Shown in pieces: positions 12,640 through 26,219 of a stretch of DNA of 64,000 nt (positions within the stretch are counted from its first letter, which is position 1; the number at the start of each line of letters is the position of its first letter). The DNA is from Heterocephalus glaber (lineage: Eukaryota; Chordata; Mammalia; Rodentia; Bathyergidae): positions 1,379,923-1,443,922 of the forward strand of contig NW_004624881.1 in the NCBI RefSeq assembly GCF_000247695.1, in the 5' to 3' direction. A program made the translations under genes and the position numbers. Below the pieces are notes generated by a model. It saw nothing but the letters and a program-made list of their open reading frames with translations, searched no databases and was not told the DNA's origin.

Positions 12640-13600
12640 AAGAAAACTAAAACTAGTTCTTTCTGTTTAACTGAAATTTTATGTATGTTGCTCAATATTT
12701 CCCCATTGCAATCAAACACTGTGCAAGGATACGGTAAAATGAATTTTACTCTGTAGATCAGTGAATTCAACATTATTATATTTCATATACACATGAGTTC
12801 ATTGAGTGTTTATCTTCCTGTGCCTGGCTTATGTCTCATAGCAGAATGTCCTCCAGGTGCAGCCATGTTGGTGCAAATGAAAAGATTTCTCCCATTCTTA
12901 AGACTGTATGCTATTCCACCCAGTATATAGGGGACATTTTCTTTACCACTTACCTGATGAGGAAATTGGGCTGCTTCCATATCTTAGCTATGTTAAAATG
13001 CATCCAGAAAGAGAGGGCAGATATTCCTTCAGTAGATTGATTACAGTCCATAGATACAAGGCTGGAGTTTCCTCTACCATATGGTAACTCTGTAGTTAGT
13101 GTTTTGAGGAACCTCCATGCTGTTTCCATGGCTGTGTTAATGTGCAAACCCACCAAAGGGGCCCAGGGTCGATTTTACTCTACACCTCACCCACACTATC
13201 ACCTTTTGTCTTTGTGACAATAGCCATCTTAATACATGTCAGGTGATGCCTCCTTGCAGGTTTAGTTTACATTTCCTGATGACTGGTAGTGAGGAGATGT
13301 TTTCCATGTATCTATTGCCACTTTACATCTTCTTCTGAGAACTATGTAGGTGATATCTTCTTGGACTTGATTATTTGTGTTCTTCATATTGAGTTGCTTC
13401 ATTTGCTTATACATTTCCATATTAGTCACATATTAGTGTATGGATTGCAAACACTTCTTCCCAGTCTGCAAATTGTTTCTTCACTTTCTACATTTTTGTC
13501 TTTGTTATTAAAAAAAACAATTAGTGTAGCGTACTCTCATGTGTATTTTTGCTTGGTTGTGTTGTTGTCTGAGATTAGGAGTCAAATCCAGGTGGTTTTG
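12640..13600 (-). mobile_element. Old L1 3' region, antisense, part of unit A
   Basis: Text such as agcagaatgtcctccaggtgcagcc, then the antisense of the typical L1 3' phrases (attgggctgcttccatatctta, ggcagatattccttcagtagattg). The same insertion is present after copies C (from about 46570) and D (from about 53830), so it predates the duplications. Confidence 0.7.
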
Positions 13601-14940
13601 GCCCAGCTGAAGGAGGGGATCAATGCCCCTACATTCTCTTCTAACAGGCAGAACAAGGTCTTAAGGGATGAAGTTGTTAAGTTGAATTTGTCATAAATTT
13701 TTTGACTTAAACTTCCCATTTCCTTCTTTAAATTCTAAATATAAAGACTTTCAGTACCATACTCTGTTCTGTATTCATATTTTGTCATAGTTCAGTTGAT
13801 TTTGATTAAGGGCTTATGTCTGGGCTCTCTCTCTTGAATTATGAGTCAATGTGAGGCAGAGGATTACACCATGGTAAAGCAGCTGGGCATTTGGGCATGA
13901 CCTGTCTTATGGCTCCTGTTCAGGTGTACTCCCACAGGATCAAGCAGCCATAGGTGAGACTTTCAGATGTGACCAGATTTAGAGTGTGTCATGCTGGGTT
14001 TAAGTGTGTGATGCTGGATTCTCTAAACAGCACCATAGACAGATTAGAGGAGAGGGACCCTGGAGTGTGATGGAGACCAGATAGGAAGCGAGGGTGACAA
14101 ACAGATTCAGAACAAACCAGTGGCTTTACTGTAGATAGAAAACAGATATTGTTCCACTTTAGGAATGTTATGCTGATATTCCCAGGAATGCAATATGTGC
14201 ATGTGGAAATCAGGGAAAGAAGTCCATGCAGAAAATGAAGGCTCAAAGAATCGGGTGTGGGGAAGCCAGAAATAAAGATGAGCTCAGCATGGAGCTGCAT
14301 GGGATCTGAGAAGAGCCTCCAGAAGGACAGTGCTGACCAGCATTCAGGAGTTGATAAAGGAGGAGCTGAAAATGAGGACACAAGGGTAACCTGGGCTAGA
14401 AGAATGTGACAGGGAAGGGAACCAAGCAGCTTTCAGAAGTGGTGAGAGTGCTAGGTGTCAGAGAAACTGGATAAAAATTAAAATTTCACCATTGACTTAG
14501 GCAATTAACAGGTCATTAGAGAGGAATTTTTAAAGGGAGGGGAACTGGAAGTGCCCGATGAATGCAGGCATCATCAATGACAGCCCTGAGCTTGCTTAGC
14601 TCCACTTGAAGGAGCCATCAGGTGACCTTGGAGGTGTGGACAACAGCACAGAAGGGTATTTGGATGCTCAGTGGGAACAGACATCATGACCTGTCAGGGC
14701 CCTACAGCCCAAGATGACAGACAGGGTTTCTGCACTTCTCACACACCGAACACACTGGTCTGTCAGGGGTACAAGTTATAATTACATGTTTAACATTCAC
14801 ATGCATGAGTGTGTATGTTTCTATCTACAGTAACTAGATATAGATGAATATGATAGAGATGGAGACAAAGAGAGGATTCAGCTCATGCCAAGACCACAGA
14901 GAAATTTATAACATTAAATACATATATTAGAAAAGAAGTG
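13601..14940. other. No gene recognised
   Basis: Unclassified A+T-rich sequence. Short frames on both strands, the longest a 130-codon minus-strand frame at 13989-14381, show no domain, signal or repeat identity that I recognise. Confidence 0.4.
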
Positions 14941-15035
14941 GCTGGGGATTTAGCTCAGTGGTTTTGCCACCTCCTTTGTAAGTGCAAGGACCTGAGTTCA
15001 ATCCCCAGTACCCCCCCCCAAAAAAGAAAAGAAAA
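14941..15035 (+). mobile_element. tRNA-Ala-like (ID-type) SINE
   Basis: Begins gctggggatttagctcagtg, giving the A-box-like tttagctcagtgg, then the B-box-like gagttcaatcc near 14994-15004, and ends in a C/A-rich tail. This is the RNA polymerase III promoter architecture of rodent ID-type SINEs. Confidence 0.9.
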
Positions 15036-15800
15036 ATGAAACAATGTATAAGCACCTATCTCAAGAAGTTCAAAGAAAAACAGCATGTTAAATTTAAAAA
15101 AAAATAAAAGGAAGGCAATAATATAGAGACAAATTTATTTTGTAAATCATATAAAGAAAGACCAAAGCCAAAACCACAGTTTTTATAGATCTTGTAAACA
15201 TGAGGACACTGTAAACAACTTTACAGAGATAAATGGAAATCTAAACATGAAACTGATTAGTTGCTACAAAAATGGAATCTCAATTTAAAACCATCCTACA
15301 GAGAAAAGTCTAGGCTCAGATTATATATCTGCAGAATTATATCAACATTTAAGGAAGAAATAGCAGTGATCTGGAAATGAAATCTTCTAGAGAACCTGAA
15401 AGAGCAGGACTACTTCCCAATTATCTTCTTCACTACCACCTAATAGTGACACAAATTTGGTGAAAAACAACACAAAGAAGGAAAATAATGAGCCAGTCAT
15501 TGTCATGAACAACAAGTAGAGAATCCTGAAGAAATATCAAACTACTCCAGAATATATAAAAGAAAGATACGGCATGATCAAGTCTGGTGAATGCAGGAAA
15601 GCAAGGCTGTTTCCTGGTTTTAAATCACTCCTGCACTGTTCCACAATAACAAAGAGAATAAAAAAGAGAATAATGGACTTACTTCTACAAATGTGAATGT
15701 AATTAAAATTAACAAAATTAATGTAAATTCATAGTGTTTTTAAAAGCATTTAACTCCTGAGAAATTCTGAGGAACTTTCTAGACCTTGTATAAGATAACT
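15036..15800 (+). mobile_element. Old L1 ORF2 remnant
   Basis: Decayed L1 reverse transcriptase text on the + strand. Near 15330 a segment corresponds to SAELYQHL-type sequence. Near 15480 there is an ENNEPVIVMNN-type degraded form of the RPISLMNID motif. Near 15575 the DQVW/GFIPG-type motif appears as gatcaagtctggtgaatgcagg. Frame is repeatedly broken. Confidence 0.6.
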
Positions 15801-17640
15801 AGAGAAAATCTGCAGGAAGCACATTAGGTGATCATAAAATTTTTAAAGATTCTTTCTGTGATGGAAAACAAACACAACACCTTCTGTTCTCCTTTCCCTG
15901 CATCTCTAGCTGGGGAGTAAGGCAATAAAAAGGAATAAGAAGTATAAGACTGGAAGAGAAGAAATGAATCTGTGACAGGCAACATAACCAGCTATGTAGA
16001 AAATTCAAAGTTAGCTATTAACATTAATAGTTGCAGGAATATTGTGAGAAATAAGTCACTATGTTTAAGGCACTTTTACATTACATTAATAAACAGAAAA
16101 ATTCTATTTAAGAGGTGTAGCTGGGTGAAGAGGGGGCTGAAGACAGGGCTGACAGAGTCAGGGTGATGCCCCGGAAGGCAGCCAGTGTTCAGGAGACTGG
16201 GGTCTCATGGGGAAAGGAGGAGCAGCAAGCACTGCAAATCACAGGAGCCAGGTCTCTCCAGCACAGGGCTCTGTGGCTCACCAAGAGAAAGGCTCTAAAT
16301 CTCTCCAACTGACCAAGCACATGAACGTTTTAGTATCTATTTTTTTATGATTCCATTTCAATTTGACTTTATTCTAATGATTTCAATTTTTGGAACTACT
16401 GAGAAAGATTAAGGAACATAGCCAAGGCTTAGTAATATGACTTTTACATTTAATTTCAACATTGTAAAACCTTGTCTTGGCCTGTTTTGAAAACCTCTCA
16501 TGTTAAAATGTTTTAATATTTATATAATGAGTTGAAATGATGTCTCTGATATGGAAGCATAAAAGTAATATTCCAATGCATCCTGCCCTGGAAGCCCATA
16601 GCTATAGTAACCTTTATAAATTGAGATATCACATTTTTAAAGGGACATTGCAAAGATAATCCCATGGAAATACATGAAACTGGAGCATTTTTATAGAATT
16701 CATAGAGGAATATACATGAGATTTGGAAAGGAAAGCCTGGCACACAAAAGGATGAAGGAAAGCAGTAGCCATCTTCATAGTATGATGGGTTTAGTGTTAA
16801 AAAGGGAGAAAACTGCTTCACAGAGATGGGAAGGGCTAGGAGAAGGAGTACAGGGTAGGTTTGATCCAAGGCAGCACAAAAGTTCCCAGCAGCAGGACTC
16901 AGTAATGCAGGAACATGGGTCCTGCCCTTTCACTTGGCAGAAGCCTCACCAGTGTTAATCTAGCAGTGCCAAATTGTAAGCAGAGTTGACTGTCACTCAA
17001 TATGAGTGATGGGTATTGTGATCATCACAGACCTGCTCTGGGTTTCCAGCCTGCCTTCAAACTGAAGCCATGAGGGAGAGAGAATTTGGTAACTGTGGAT
17101 GCTCAACCAGCCATGAGAATACTTGCAAATGTCAGCACGGAATGAATGCATGGCCTTCTGTGACTGTGTGATGTTATGTAATAAACAGTAGCCTAGTGAA
17201 GCCTGAAAGACTATTTTATTCAATAGTCATGTCATGTTATCTGATAACTTTTGTTTCTTGGTTATAATTTGCCAGCCAAATATATCAATGCCCCTCAGAG
17301 ACAGGTGGATTTCCTGCAGGATTAGTTACACTGCATCTATGTTTTCCTGAAAATTTCCACTAATGCCATTACCTTCAAGTCAAGGGATGCTCGAGCAAAA
17401 AGAAACAGATTCCAAGTGCTGACATGAGCTTGGATCCCCTGGTTCTATGGACCTGTCAATCAGGAGGGATTTACCACTCAAATTTAGTTTTTAAATGAGT
17501 ATCTGGATTGATCAAAAGAGAGACTGTTAATTCTCACATATTTATCAATAGTGTTGAAAAATTACAATATGTGTATATCACTGGCATTCTGGTTTGTATT
17601 GTATAAAATGTTTTCACCTATAAATATAAATTTCTTATTT
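15801..17640. other. No gene recognised
   Basis: Unclassified sequence. The largest frame is a 118-codon minus-strand frame at 16513-16869 that starts MDQTYPVLLLLALPISV. It has no recognisable homology, and I regard it as chance. Confidence 0.4.
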
Positions 17641-17654
17641 AATACTTGAAGTAG

Positions 17655-17800
17655 TCCTGTGTGTTTATTATCCCAACTGAATATACAGATAGTGAGGCTC
17701 TGGAAACTCGAGGACATCCCAGGGTGACAGAATTAGTTCATGTGGTTAGCAGGAGAGGAGCTCAGGTCATCCAACCCTGCACTTTGTCTCACTGTGTGTC
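17655..17800 (-). mobile_element. MIR-like old SINE, antisense
   Basis: The order attatccc...acagatagtgaggctctggaaactc...gtgacagaa...aggagctcaggtc follows the antisense MIR core and 3' part. It is an ancient mammalian SINE, diverged, with uncertain boundaries. Confidence 0.55.
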
Positions 17801-20300
17801 TACCCCATTGCTGCAGGGAAAAGTTCCTGTATGGAGACACAGAATCAATGTGGATGCTTCCTTATCATTTATTTCATACCACATCATAGCACAGTGACAG
17901 TCTGTACCCAGCAACATGTATAGGTCCATCTCGTTATTCTCATAGTGAGAGCAGATAACACACTGCACCAGATATTTCATTTAGAATTGTAGTTCACAGT
18001 GGGGGCCGGGGGGGCGCTTCCTGTCTGGCAAATTTGACCTTTTATGAGCAAAAAGACAAAGCTAGTAACCTGCAAAACAGAAGTAGCCATCCTATTAAAT
18101 AGCTGGAGAAGAAAGTAGACAGCCTGAGATAATAAAATATATGGACAAATAAGGAACAAAGTAGAAGATAGATATACAGGAAGTAAGGAGAAGTTCAAAT
18201 AATCCCCTAAATTACCTACTGTACTGACTCAAAAGCATTTTAATGTGTATGCTAATTTGTTTTAATTACAGTACTAGATTCTCTTTCTTCATTGAAAAGA
18301 AAGCTTTGTGCTTTATCTGCATGTTTCCTTTGTGTGAGAGAGAATCTTTTAGGTCTATGTACTTTGAGTAATTGCTTTGAAGATGATGATGCACAGTATA
18401 ACAACTACTGTTCTCATAATTTTGTTTTGAAATTTTGTTTTCCTTTCACATATTTTTTTAAATTGTATAAACCATAAGGTGTGAGTATGGACAGAGAGCC
18501 TAGAAAAGTATTTAACAACGCAAGAGTGAACATCCATTCTCCTTGTTATTGATGACTTAGGATAGGATAAAAGTTAAACCTGAAATGCAGACAGTGTTGA
18601 AGGACTGATACTTAGGCCATTCCTCTAACTGCGCTGTAGTTTTCCTTCTAACGCATGGTTTACTAGAGTACATGCATAGCAGACACAAGGTCTTGAGTTT
18701 GATCCTCAACATTGCAAATAATAATAGTCATAAGGGAGAAGATACCGATTGTAAATGAGATGAAATTACACATAGCATTAGGAAACTTTATGAAATGTGA
18801 CACCTAAGATTCTGAAATTGGCAGAATGAAATAAAAAAGTAAACATTACACTCTTAAAAATGAAAATGCAGATTATAATAAGTTGTGTGAGTTCTCAATT
18901 ATGAACATTTTTCACTAATTGAATTAATCATTATACCCAGGTACAGTTTTCAGAGATTCACAGGGTTCGCACATGTTATGTGGTAGATGCAGTCGAGGTG
19001 TAGCTGTTGTTCTGGGCATGGGTAGAACACAGAGTTAGCTGACACTGCCGGTCCAGACACTGGCCCACTAACAGCCTGACCCCAAGACGACCCTCCAATT
19101 TCTGCACCAAAAAAGGATTTCCTAGCTCTCTGCTTCCTGAGTTTATCCTGAGTGGGGACCAGAGGTCAACAGATACAAACCACTCTTAGCACACCTCTGG
19201 CACAGAGTAAACTCTTTACAGTACCTTCACCATTGTGTTCAATAGTATTACTTTTTCTGTGCAATTGACTCAAGTGCCCACAACTTTAGAATATTTAGAG
19301 GAGTTTCAGATTAGTGTGGTCAATTTAGCCCACAGTTTGGCAAAATACCTTGTGCATATTTAGCTTTAAGACATGAAAAATCATCCTTTACCCTCATATA
19401 GTGTTTGCATTTTTATTCTTTATCATAAGCTAAAATTAAATGAGCACCGTCATTTGAATTTTTCTTAATAAGTACTATAAAATAAATTCTAATTCCCAAA
19501 AATAATAGGTGGAATAAAGCTCAATATGTATATCTCTGCACTATTTCCTCTAAATTCTAAAGGCTAGTAATGATTGTTAATGATTATGCTAATTACAATT
19601 TAAAGGATAATTCCTAATCATCCTAAAATTAAATTTTTTCATAAAAATAAACAAAAATCATCTTATACTATAATTTCTTCTTTATTGGATGATTCAGCCT
19701 GAATTTACAAGAATACTTCGTATTCCCCAATTCATTTCATCCTTCAGAATCTGGATGGTCTGAGAGAAAGTGTCTGCTCAGGATCTAGCCAAGGACTTTG
19801 GGCCCAAGTCCTAGACTGCTCACACTACTGACTGAGTGACAACATAGACAAGTCACCAGAATCAAAGGTGTTTTAAAGATGGAGGTGATAGTGACACTGG
19901 CCATAATGAAGGTGCATTTAATAATGACAACAATTTAAATCCACCTAAGGCAATGTGTTCACAAATACTCACACTTTTACATGGTATGTTCAGCAGCTGT
20001 ACGGCACACTATATACCCTAAGCTGTTGTTATCAGTATTGTAGTACAGTAACATCTTCTGACAACTTGTCCAAAATATTTTTAAAATTTTTGATTATTCA
20101 CTTTTTATTTAAAATTGGTAAAAATTAACATTCTGATAAAAATATTACATATAAATACTAGAACATACAGATGTTTCAATACTTTCTTCCACCTTTCAGA
20201 CTCTTTATGCTTAACAACAAATTTGTATTGTCATTTTATTTCCTGGGAACATCACCCATCATCTCATTTGGAAGATCTGAGGCTGCTTCAGTTACATGGT
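17801..20300. other. No gene recognised; minor repeat fragments
   Basis: Mostly unclassified A+T-rich sequence upstream of the OR2T-like pseudogene. A decayed tRNA-type SINE may lie at about 18650-18725 (ttactagagtacatgc, then caaggtcttgagtttgatcc). A MIR-like stretch may lie at 19760-19900. Neither is firm. Confidence 0.4.
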
Positions 20301-20307
20301 AGGGGCA

Positions 20308-21263
20308 ATGGAAGGGCACAACACATCCCCTATAGACTTCATCTTCCTAAGACTGTTCACCAGAGATGAAACCTCAAGTTTCCTGTTTCCCATCATCTCT
20401 GCCATCTTCCTCACTGCACTGCTGGCCAGTGGGATGATGATCTTTCTATTCCACACTGACTCACACTTCCACACGCCCATGTACTTCCTGCTCAGACATC
20501 TTTCCTTGATCAACATGATGTACATCTCTACCATTGTGCCCAAGATGCTGGTTGACTATGTGCTGGGCCAGAGAACAATTTCTTTTGTGGTGTGTGCAGC
20601 TCAGCACTTCCTCTACCTCACCCAGGTGGGGGCTGAGTTCTTCTTTCTGGGGCACATGGCCTATGACCACTATGTGGCCATCTGCCACCCCCTGTAGTAG
20701 CTGGTGCTCATGAGCCACTGGGTATGCTGGATGATCATAGCAGGCTCCTGGTTTTGGGGGCTCTCTGAACAGCTTCCTCCTCATGGCCATCACCATGAGC
20801 TTCCACTTCTGTGGCTCCCATGAGATTTGCCATTTTTCTGTGAGGTGCCCACCTTGCTAAGCCTGGGGTGTGCAAACACAACCCTGTACGAGACGGTGAT
20901 GTACCTGTGCTGGGTGCTGATGCTGCTCATCTCATTCTCTGTGTTGATCACTTCCTATGCCTGAATCTTGAACACTGTCTACAACATGAGCTCGTGGAGG
21001 GGAGGAAGAAGGCCTTTGTCCCCTTCTTATCTCAAATACTCATGGTGACCCTGTTCTATGGGGGTTCCATGTACACCTAAATGCTGCCACACTGGTACCA
21101 CACACCAGCCCAGAACAAAGTTGTCCCTGTGTTCTACATCATCCTCACACCCATGTTGAACCCCCTCATCTACAGCCTGAGGAACAAGGATGTGGCTGTG
21201 GCACTGAGGAGGGTGCTGGGAAGGCTCTGGTCTTCCCTGAAATTGCCTGGAGAGGCATTCTGA
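20308..21263 (+). pseudogene. OR2T-like olfactory receptor pseudogene
   Basis: A class II odorant receptor relic with OR2T-subfamily style motifs: an N-terminus containing PIDFIFLRLF, LTALLASG in TM1 (usual GN lost), HTPMYFLLRHLSL in TM2, MMYISTIVPKML in TM3, [20 protein letters not shown] in TM7 and the tail [16 protein letters not shown] take the start at 20308 (MEGHN) rather than the in-frame ATG at 20296, because OR2T proteins begin this way. Lesions: tandem TAG TAG at 20695-20700 just after CHPL, a one-base insertion near 20750-20760, a one-base loss near 20831-20838, TGA at 20962-20964, a one-base loss near 20990 and TAA at 21078-21080. DRY reads DHY. It is inactivated well beyond a single hit. 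It sits between copies A and B of the OR14 array. Confidence 0.9.
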
Positions 21264-22790
21264 GGGTTGCCTCAGTCTCATGGCCATAGAAATGGGGACA
21301 CTGAGTCAGGGTGGCCATGTTGCACTTTAGGACAAACTGGAAGGACTGGTTGGGGTGGACAGGAAAGGAAACATTGGCAAACCCATCTTCTTAACCCCTC
21401 TTCTTTCATCTCTTCCTTTCTTTCTTATATCTTCCCTTTTCCTACCCTGTTCACATGTTTGACTACATGTGATTAATATCCACTGTCTTCCACAAACACA
21501 AATGAGAAAAATTTCCCCAGGACTTTAAACTCTTTTAAATATAAGAAGTCACTCAAAACTTCAAATGTCATGGACAATATCAAGAGCTGCAGGAAGGAAG
21601 ACAGGACTTATGGTGCTGGTGTATAAACCCAGCTCACCATATAAAGAGATGCAGAAGGATATCTTCCCTGATAGCCTCTCAGTAGAGTTGGTGAGCTGGT
21701 TTTGTGCTCTCATCCCCTGGGGTTTGGAAGGGTCAGTGAAGAGAGTTTGCTCAAATGGTGATCATCCTCACTGAAGTCAGACATTGTCATTATTTGAGTA
21801 AAACATCAGTACTTAACTTCTGTTTCTTTGCAATGCATGAGTGAAGACTCTGTGTGTGATAAGTTACAACCAATGGATGAAAAACAAACAAGACCAGAGC
21901 AGAGGTCTAAAGAACACACTCTGAGGAGCTTCCTTAAGCACTGGGGAAATATGCAACTCTGTGGGTTAAGAAGATATGGAAACACTTTTCAGAAGTGTTA
22001 AATTATCCTCGAGGTGAACTGTGACCCATGGCATTAATACAGGTTAGCTCATGTTTATCAACATATTCCCAGTCATCATGGACTTAAGGACAGAAATCAG
22101 ATGGCCAATCATGTACAACCACTGCCCTGGTTATATAAGGAATTCCTGCAGGATGGAAGTGGTGGCTTCAATGAAAATTTTAGGAGCCATGCGGAAATGC
22201 CATTATAGAAACTGCCTCATGGCATGGCCAACAGCACATGGGTCAATCTTTCTATAAAATTAATCATTGATGTGCCCTGTCTGGTTCCTTATCCTCTAAC
22301 CATCTCAGGATAAATGAGGCTCATTGAGCTCTATTTTGCAGGTAGGGACAGTGGACCTCAAGTACAGACTTCAGGGTTTTTGTGTGCAGTAGATGCCAAG
22401 ACTTCTAGAAATGTTCCCAGTAAAACATTCTATACTACAGACATAGCTTTCTCATTCATTCAGTGAATGAGACAAAGCCCCTACCCAAAGAAATGCACAT
22501 TCCAGTGGAGGAAAGACTGTGCAAAGAGACAAAAAGCAAATCAAATTAAATTTATATCCCCATCATGTTGTCTGTGGTAGAAGTGGCAAAGCTGAGCACA
22601 TTCACATTCTGTACCCAGTACATCCATCTTAGGTCGTCTCCTGATAGATATATCCATAATGTCCACCAAGAGACTACAGCAACAGGTAAACTCTACAGGT
22701 TTCCAGAAGCTCACTGGTGGTGAAATGAATAAATACATCACGACATACTCATACTGATAGACCAATAGTAAACAATAAGACAGACCCTTG
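21264..22790. other. No gene recognised
   Basis: 3' flank of the OR2T-like pseudogene. No duplicated OR14 flank and no repeat family is recognised. Short frames only. Confidence 0.4.
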
Positions 22791-22799
22791 TCTTGCCCT

Positions 22800-23265
22800 T
22801 GCCTTGCCTCCATGTTTTTTCCACAAAATGTTTTGTTCCAGAAATGTAACAGTTTGTGCTGCAGTGCTCCTTCCCAATGTAATAAAATATTTTGCAAGTT
22901 TTTGAAGTACATGACCTTTCAACAATGTTCTCTTAGAGTGGTGCCTTTCTGGAATGTTCTGTTAACTCTGCCCCTCTCAGTAATTATCTCTTCACATTGC
23001 CCCTCTACTTCTGTGAGGATGCTCAACCAGTATGTGTTTCAGGAATGTTCTGTAACTCTGCAAACCTGCTTCAGTGAAAATGCTCACATACCCAGTAGAT
23101 CCCTATATAAGGAGCCTCCCATTTCTGGTGAAGTGCTCAGACTTCAGAGTATGAACTCCTCTGACCAAGCCAGGAGAATAAAAGCATTTTCTCCACCTCT
23201 TCCCATGACCTTTGTATTCACAAGTCTTCAAATTGAGATAGCTGCCACCCAGAACTGTAACACTG
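22800..23265 (+). mobile_element. Probable solo LTR
   Basis: A TATA box in ccctatataaggagcctc (23100-23117) is followed about 75 bases on by the polyadenylation signal aataaa (23177) and a pyrimidine-rich R/U5-like stretch. This promoter-to-polyA spacing is typical of a gammaretrovirus-like LTR. The plausible ends are TG near 22815 and CA near 23262. A 161-codon frame here (22788-23273) is not a gene in my view. No internal ERV sequence flanks it. Confidence 0.55.
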
Positions 23266-26215
23266 AGATGTAACACTCACCTGTGCCTCAGAGCTCTGGC
23301 ACTTGGCTGTGACACTGAGCTATAACACTTGGCTATAGTAATGAGCTGTTCTACTTTGTCACAACAATACCATAAAAGTAGATGTTCTAATACTACTTAC
23401 AGCCACATAGATTAATCCCATAAACAATATGTCCTGCTCAAGAAGTACATTTATACAAAGTGCAAATCCAGTAAAACTAGTCTGTGCTTTTGGAAGACCT
23501 ATCACTGGACAGGTATGTGGGCAGGCTTCTGCATCTGGCTATTTTTCTGTTTCTTCCCAAGCACACTGATTAATGAGCTAGAGTTCTGTTTGATATAATT
23601 AAGCAGGTTCAAAATTTTGGTATGTTTAATATTTTGAACTTATACTTCAAAGAAAGGTTAAAGGTACAACAGTTGGTGTAGTGCACACAGGAAATACAAT
23701 GACAAAGTGGGGAGGAGGAGACAGGTGGAGGGCTGCCTAGCTGTGGTGTTCAGGAAGGTCCTCAGGAGATGGCATTTGAGCAAAAGAGAGAAAAGGAAGA
23801 ACAGGTACACAGCCCCCTGGACAGGAAATACAGCTGGTGCCCATGTAGTGGAACCAGGATGGATGGTGTGTCCGGATGGTGGGACAGAGTTGCTGATCTA
23901 ACATAAATAAAGAGTGGAAATGAGTCTGAGAACATACATGGAGCAGACCAGAGAGGGCCTGGAGTGCTGTGGTATAGAAGTGGGAAGTTTCAACTGTTAA
24001 AAATGCCATTGCAGAAAGCCATGTGAAGAGAAGAAATGGAAGTTTTCTCTGAGTAACAGGAGAGACCAAGTTATACCAGATAGACACATGAAATTAATCT
24101 ATACTTTCTCCTGTACATGATGCCATGCTTATTCAGGTTTGGCATGAATGGTCTGGTGCTAGGGGAGAAATCAGTGACTCAGGAGAGAACATGAGGAGAA
24201 TCTGGGATGAAACCATGTGAGTGTGTGGGAAAGGTTGTAATATGGATTCCACATAGGTTTGGCTCTGGTTAGAAAGAGAAAAGCAAGAGTAGATGCAATG
24301 AAAGGAGAGCAATGAAAGGTGGAGTATCTTCATGTCTGAGCCTTCATTTTCAGCATTTCAGTCCTGTGACTATTTCTTGATTCTTTTAGCACAATCCTAT
24401 AACAGCTGTGAGGTAGGATAGAAGACAAGAATAGGAAGAAAAGAGACAGAAAAAATGGCAATGATTGAATTGTACTTTAAGAAAACAGCAGTTTCAAGAC
24501 ATAAATTTACTCAAGGTTACCATGCCTATTTTCCCTTCCAGGATATACACAACTCAAAAAAGGAAAAAAAATATTAAGAATTTTAAGGTACAATAAGCTT
24601 TTAAACTGGGGCTGTGCTGTTCTCCTATAAATTGGGCCACTGTTTTTCTAATACTACAGGTTCACAAATTCCACAGACTTCCACCCCCTCTAATACAGTA
24701 CTATATACGCACTGTGTATGAACTTCAAACACATGCAAACGTTTTGCATTCTGAACCAGCCCACTAATGGGTAGCCTGAGAGATACTAGGAAAACACATC
24801 CAAAGTCCCAGACAACCCCACGCACATGTAAGTACCCCAACCTGGCCTGCAGCTCACTCTGTTAGCATGCACACTGCCTTCTCAGTGTGGACTTGTTTAC
24901 TCCTGCCTACAACATCTGCCTTTGCCTCTTTTTTTCAAGTCCAGAAACACTTTTCTGTAACAGGAAGCTCTTCCATGGGCAGAGTGACTTGAGGCTCCCA
25001 TCTCCTCTCTTTGTATTTATTTTATTAGGAGTACTTTCTCCACTGGGATTCTGTTCCTGTACATATCTCATCTTCATACTTTTTACTTCCCTTTTGCACC
25101 CCTTTGCCTGCCATTCCTAGACCACTTCCCATCTCCCCAGTTGCTCTCCTGTCACAGGCCCACCCAGTGACAGGTAAGCTGCTATGGCTGTTCAGACACT
25201 GACTTATAAGGACACTTTTGTTTGACAGAGTTGATTATGTCATTTAAATGCTTCAACTAGTTTAGTCTATGATGAATATGTACATGAGCATGAAAGTTTT
25301 GAAATCCAATTCTCAGAGCTCAGAATGTGACACCCCTGAATATTGGACTGTGGTGAACTGAATATTTTTCCTGTATGTTTTAAGCTGAAAGAAATTGAGA
25401 AAACCACAGAAGCAGAAAAGGCATCCCTTACCTTCTTCCTCTTTCCTCCTTGATAGTTGCCATGGAAGATTTCCCTACCCTCCCTCTGACAGGAGGTCCT
25501 AAGACCCTCATTCTAGAAGGGCCCTGCCCTGCTAACAAAGGGAAGAGATGTCACAAACAGGCCAGGACAGACACAGCCTTGCCCAGTTCCCCTCCCCTAT
25601 GTCATTACCATGAGATTACACTCCAGGATCTTCCAATCAGACTCCTGCATGACCATTATGAAAACACAAAGATCCCCTGGATCTTAGGAGTTTCTTTCTG
25701 AAGCCTCCAGTGCCACAAAAACTACATTAATGAATTTGTTATGCTTTTGTTGATCCCTCTTTTTTTTCATGAAGCTGTCTAGGTGAGGAAAAGATGCTCA
25801 TTTTTCTCACCTGCAGCACAAGTTATCAGCCCCACAAACCCAGACACCATCCCCTTCTCTTTTGCCCCTGGATTACAGGGAGGCTGCAGCACAGTTCAGG
25901 CTCTGCAGCCCCCTGCAAGGCAGCACTGATGGTTCCTGTACCCCAGCCTCTGGAGACCAGCAGCACTCAGGGCTCTGTGGGGTGATGCCCAGTCCCAGGG
26001 CACATGGCTGCCACCATCCAGGCCTAAATGGATGGAAAGGCATGATGAGAGCCACTACAGACTGGTCTCCTCTGTCTTTTTTCATAGTCCTACCATATAT
26101 GTATATATTACAGCATAGGTAATTTTTTTTTCTTTTTATACCTTTTAAATTGGACTTCCCTTGTACTTGATGTCTTTACATTTTCTGGAGGACAGGTATT
26201 AGTAAAAACTTGTTC
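23266..26215. other. No gene recognised
   Basis: Unclassified sequence. A stretch at about 23700-24060 (aggagatggcatttgagc onward) resembles a widespread old mammalian repeat that I cannot name. About 24370-24430 has MIR-like text. About 25450-25700 has an LTR-like base composition without a clear promoter. No open frame longer than 116 codons and no domains. Confidence 0.35.
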
Positions 26216-26219
26216 AAAT

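Noticed and set aside
14941..15004. A functional tRNA-Ala gene
   Set aside because: The anticodon arm and acceptor pairing are degraded, an A-rich tail follows, and the same unit recurs in the window, so it is a SINE.
16513..16869. 118-codon minus-strand frame with a signal-like start
   Set aside because: No homology recognised, no splice or promoter support, and no paralogue in the window.
22788..23273. 161-codon + strand frame
   Set aside because: It runs straight through a probable LTR with a TATA box and polyadenylation signal, and it has no domain or codon bias pattern that I recognise.
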